Of a stretch of 64,000 nt of DNA, positions 60,842-64,000 are shown piece by piece. Every line of letters starts with the position of its first letter. Within the stretch, counting starts at the first letter, position 1. Location of the stretch: assembly GCF_900103915.1 (NCBI RefSeq), contig NZ_FNIG01000001.1:458000-521999 (forward strand), in the 5' to 3' direction. Made by a program: the position numbers and the translations under genes. The notes beneath the pieces are model-generated. The model was not told the origin of the DNA, did no database searches, and worked only from the letters and a program-made list of their open reading frames with translations. This DNA comes from Tenuibacillus multivorans. GTDB taxonomy: Bacteria > Bacillota > Bacilli > Bacillales > Alkalibacillaceae.

Positions 60842-63031
60842 CAAGTTGAAGTAGAAATTTCTGGCGACTTTGATTCTGATGAATTAACTAAAACTGGAAA
60901 CTTTACTTTAGAACTTGAAAATGGCGATGAAGTTAAAGTTGCCTCAGTAACAGTAGTAGACGATAACAATATCGTTTTAAACTTAGAAAAAGCAGTTCCA
61001 AACCAAACTGATGCTACACTAACAGTCGACTCTGTACTTGTTGGTGAAGATGAAGAATTCGACTTCGAATTCAAAGACACTTCAATCCCTTCTGTTGAAG
61101 GCGCTGAGGTAATTGGTAAAGATACTATCAAAGTTAAATTCTCTGAGCCATTAAATCTTAATGAAGAAGATGGTTTCGATGAATCATACGTAGAAGATGC
61201 ATTTGATCTTGATGATTACTTTGTAAGTGATGTTACTTACGCTAAAAATAACACTGAAATCAATGTTAAGTTCTACAGCACTCTAACTGAAGGAACTCAC
61301 ACAATTTCAGTCGATAATTCATTAGAAGACTATGCTGGGTATACTGTAGTAGGGGAAGACATCGAATTAGAAGTAGTACCTGATGAAGATGCTCCAGAGG
61401 TTGTGGAAACTAAGAATGTAACACCAAACTCTGTAACTCTAGTTTTCGATGAAGATATTGAATTCATCGGTACACCTAATGAAGATGATTTCTATCATAC
61501 AAACAGCAGTAACTCAGTGAATGAAATCACTCCAGACGATATCAACGGAAATGAATTAACTTTAACTTGGGAAGATGACTATGCTTTACCAAACGGGACA
61601 GCTTACATTTATGTAGCTGGTGAAACAATTCAAGACCTTTGGGATAATGAAAATGCACAGCAATTACGAGTTCAAGTTGAAGTAACTGAAGATACTGAAG
61701 CTCCAGTCATCGAAGAAGTTGAAGCAGAAGATCAAAGTACTCTTCTAGTAACATTTAATGAAATGTTAGATGAAGACTCTGCAGAAGAAGAAGATAACTA
61801 TGTGTTATTAGATGAAGATGGTGACGAAGTTGACATCGTCGATTCTGCAACTCGTCAAGGAGACGACGATAATGAAGTAGAATTAGTCCTTGATGAAGAT
61901 ATCTATGGTGAATACACTCTAGTGGTTGATGGTGTAGAAGACAGAGCTGGAAATGCAGTATCAGATGTTTCTACAACATTCACTGTTAATGATGAAACTG
62001 CACCAAATTTTGATAACTTTGACGTATATTTATATAATAACCAAGATGTTGACAACGGTGACGATGGTGTAGAAACATTAATTGTTGAGTTCAATGACAC
62101 AATGGCTGTCGATGGCGATTATTCTGTTGTAGATTTATCTAAGTATAAAATTGGAACTGAATCATTAGAACGTGATGGCGTTGGAATTTCTGCATTTGAT
62201 CAAAACACTAAAGTAAGAATTGACATTGATGTAGAAGAGGCAGAACTAGATGTGGATCCAAGTTCTGATTCTCTTGAAATTGCTAGAGTAGAAGATGCAG
62301 CAGGTCATAAAACTCCAAACTTCTCAGACACAATTGAAATTGAAGAAAGAAACTCATTTGGTGCAGATTCAATTACTGCTACTAAGACTGACGAAATCGA
62401 AGTTGTACTAGAAGATAAAGTAACAGACATCGAGCAAGATGATTTCGTACTTGGTGGTAGTGCAGTAGGAAACATCACAATTGATGACATGAATGTAGAT
62501 AACTCTGGTTCAACTACAGTAGTTACTCTTAAGCTTGATGGAGATTTAGACTATAATGTTAACTCTACAGAAGGAGAAATCACACTCGAAACTGCTAATG
62601 AAGATGTAGATGCTACAAATAGTTTAGGTGCAACACTTCTAATAGAAACAACTGATGTATCTGATGGTATTACGCCAGTACTAGCTCAAACTACTGAAGA
62701 TGTAGATAACGTTCAAGCACATGTTACAACTGATGGAGAATATGTTACAGATGCAAGAATCGAACTAACTTTCTCTGAACCAATTTCAGACAGTTCAGTA
62801 TCAACTGCTTCATTTGAAGTTGAAGGTTATACTGTAAGTGAAGCTTCAGCTGATGATTCAGGTGTTGTTACATTGAACTTAGATGTTGATGCTGATGATG
62901 AAGTGGAAGTTACAGATCTTGCAGATGTTGATGTTGAACAATCAGCTTACATTACTGACAGTGTTGGTAATAAAGTAGTTGATATTTCAACAGAAACCCT
63001 AGAAGAAGTAAATGATGAAACTTCTGAATAA
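60818..63031 (+). pseudogene. Silent, headless S-layer cassette (C-terminal Ig-like part only)
   Basis: 737 codons open from 60818 to TAA 63031 with no promoter, ribosome site, signal peptide or SLH domain. It begins at the shared 19-base sequence, reading SANNLKQVEVEISGD, in the same phase as residue 227 of the expressed protein, and is colinear with the latter's Ig-like domains: DFYHTNSSN, GTAYIYVAGETIQDLWDN and DEDSAEEEDNYVLL have clear counterparts (FYHTNSSN, GSAYVYVGGDTVKDLWDN, EDSAEDLDNYTVL). The proteins differ elsewhere, so the cassette encodes an alternative surface. It is not degraded: no stops or frameshifts, which argues for a stored variant rather than a dead gene. Confidence 0.85.
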
Positions 63032-63178
63032 AACTAAACGAAACGTTACTTCATAAGTTCATTAGTTGAACGAAAGAAGTGAAGAATACACCTCAAGAAT
63101 TACGCTCACGACTTAGAACCTGTCTCTATGGAGACGTGATTCTTGGGGTATTCTTTAACTATCGTGTCCAAAATTTGG
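63032..63178 (+). other. Structured spacer between cassette stop codon and intron 2
   Basis: Same build as after the expressed gene: the 38-base identical block, the ACTTC/GAAGT-GTTCA/TGAAC hairpin with a changed loop (TTAGT for CTAAG), and the GAATACACCTCAAGAAT / ATTCTTGGGGTATTC stem whose interior is different (contains GTCTC-TATG-GAGAC). Stems are kept while loops diverge. Confidence 0.6.
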
Positions 63179-63875
63179 GTGTGAACCCCAAACATGGTAA
63201 CAGCTCATCTTTTTACCATGAGCCTAATCCTCCTGCATCCAGTGAGGTCCTAACAGACCGAAGGGGTGAAGTCAGGTGAAGTCGTACTCAGTGAGAGTCT
63301 GAGGCGGGGCTCCTTAAAAGATGGCTATGACTAGGTAACGAATCCATGTTGATCCAATATGAGTTAGCCAATATTATGGTTTGCTAAGGCTAGGAGTTTA
63401 GTATTGGCCACCATACTTGAAATAGTATAGGTGGGAATAGGGAATTCGGCTGTTAAACTATTTCTTCTCATATTGAAAAGTGGGAGTCTAAGGTCATCAA
63501 AACAAGGGATGGTCATGATGGAACGTTTGAAGTCTTATTAGAATAGATGTGTTAGCATCGACGACGCTAATAAGATGGCAGCGGGTTTGTAGTAGTGACG
63601 ATTGCTAGCCGTTTGAACTTATATGGTGACATATAAGGAGGATAAAACTAGTAGGAGCGAAGAAACCCAGTCAGTAGGTATCTCTAAATGATTACTTATT
63701 TCCCTAAAAAATTATAGGCTTGCGTAACGTAAGCCTATTCCTTTCAACCAATTTGCGAAAATTGTTGGAAAAGAGATTATATTGTCCTATTGACGGCACG
63801 CCGTATGCGATGAAAGTCGCTTGTATGGTGTAGGCTCGAACCGAAAGCCATAAATAAGTGGTATAAGACGAGAAT
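63179..63875 (+). ncRNA. Group II intron 2 (ribozyme, no intron-encoded protein)
   Basis: 697 bases from GTGTG to AAT, nearly identical to intron 1 through domains I, V and VI. The domain V sequence (ACGCCGTATGCGATG, GAAA loop) is the same. The stem CTTATATG/CATATAAG (63618-63637) replaces CTTGAGTG/CATTCAAG of intron 1, and the domain IV hairpin keeps AGGCTTGCG/CGTAAGCCT. Intron identity ends exactly at GAGAAT, after which the two 3' exons share nothing. Confidence 0.9.
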
Positions 63876-64000
63876 GGCGATGGTGGAGAAACAACAGATC
63901 CTGCATTAACAGGGATTACATTAACAAATCCAGATAAAGTAAATTATACTACAGCTGATACTGATTTAGATTTAACTGGACTAGTAGTAACAGGAAACTA
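63876..64000 (+). CDS. Start-less 3' exon 2 (partial, runs off the window)
   Basis: Opens in phase 0 at the first base after the intron and reads GDGGETTDPALTGITLTNPD, then KVNYTTADTDLDLTGLVVTG, an Ig-like Big_3-type surface domain. No start codon or ribosome site. It differs from exon 1, so each intron copy is paired with its own exon. Confidence 0.65.

Noticed and set aside
63079..63279. Possible intron-encoded protein fragment in intron 2
   Set aside because: The 66-residue frame lies in domain I and the spacer and shows no reverse-transcriptase or maturase motif; intron 1 has no equivalent.

Overview
The window is low-GC chromosomal DNA of an endospore-forming, flagellated Bacillaceae bacterium. 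The order ywzB-ywmB-murA-spoIID-spoIIQ-spoIIID-mbl-flhO-flhP-epuA-like-fabZ is the classic Bacillus order. The strongly acidic surface proteins and the SLH-type S-layer with its pyruvyl transferase CsaB suggest a salt- or alkali-adapted relative; I cannot name the genus.

0-15.8 kb: conserved cell-wall, sporulation, flagellar and fatty-acid genes. Between spoIIID and mbl (5.4-10.3 kb) sits accessory DNA: a decayed ArdC antirestriction gene with inverted repeats (remnant of a conjugative element), a frameshifted secreted-protein gene and an acyl-CoA ligase. A small lipoprotein gene, a yjfB-like gene and a comK homologue follow. 16-21 kb: a TetR-RND efflux operon with its palindromic operator. 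22-33 kb: a NERD protein, LCP ligase, acyltransferase 3, DinB protein, an MBOAT/SGNH O-acylation pair, a Fic protein and an LtaS-type synthase. 33-43.7 kb: a mostly minus-strand cell-wall polymer block (FAD oxidoreductase, CsaB, DUF5693, flippase, TagA-type glycosyltransferase, SLH-anchored glucosaminidase), which makes and modifies the wall polymer that SLH proteins bind.

44-64 kb looks like an S-layer diversification locus. A full S-layer gene (44192..47188) is followed, after its stop codon and a structured spacer, by an ORF-less group II intron (domain V at 47976..48009) and then by a start-less Ig-like coding segment that opens in phase 0 exactly at the intron 3' end. About 16 kb on, the arrangement recurs: a promoterless, headless S-layer C-terminal cassette (60818..63031) that begins at a 19-bp sequence shared in the same codon phase with the complete gene, then a second intron copy and a second, different start-less Ig-like exon. 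Directly before the silent cassette are four tyrosine recombinase genes in an A-B-A'-B' order. I infer two layers of surface variation: DNA-level cassette exchange, and RNA-level exon addition by group II splicing (as known for C.te.I1 of Clostridium tetani).

A second unusual theme is a set of ten intergenic tandem arrays spread over 2.5-41.6 kb. They use at least five unrelated consensus words but share the same 21-bp period (two helical turns), kept with almost no slips over up to 19 units. They mostly sit just after a gene end, and one lies inside the flhO-flhP operon. I know of no named family that fits them.
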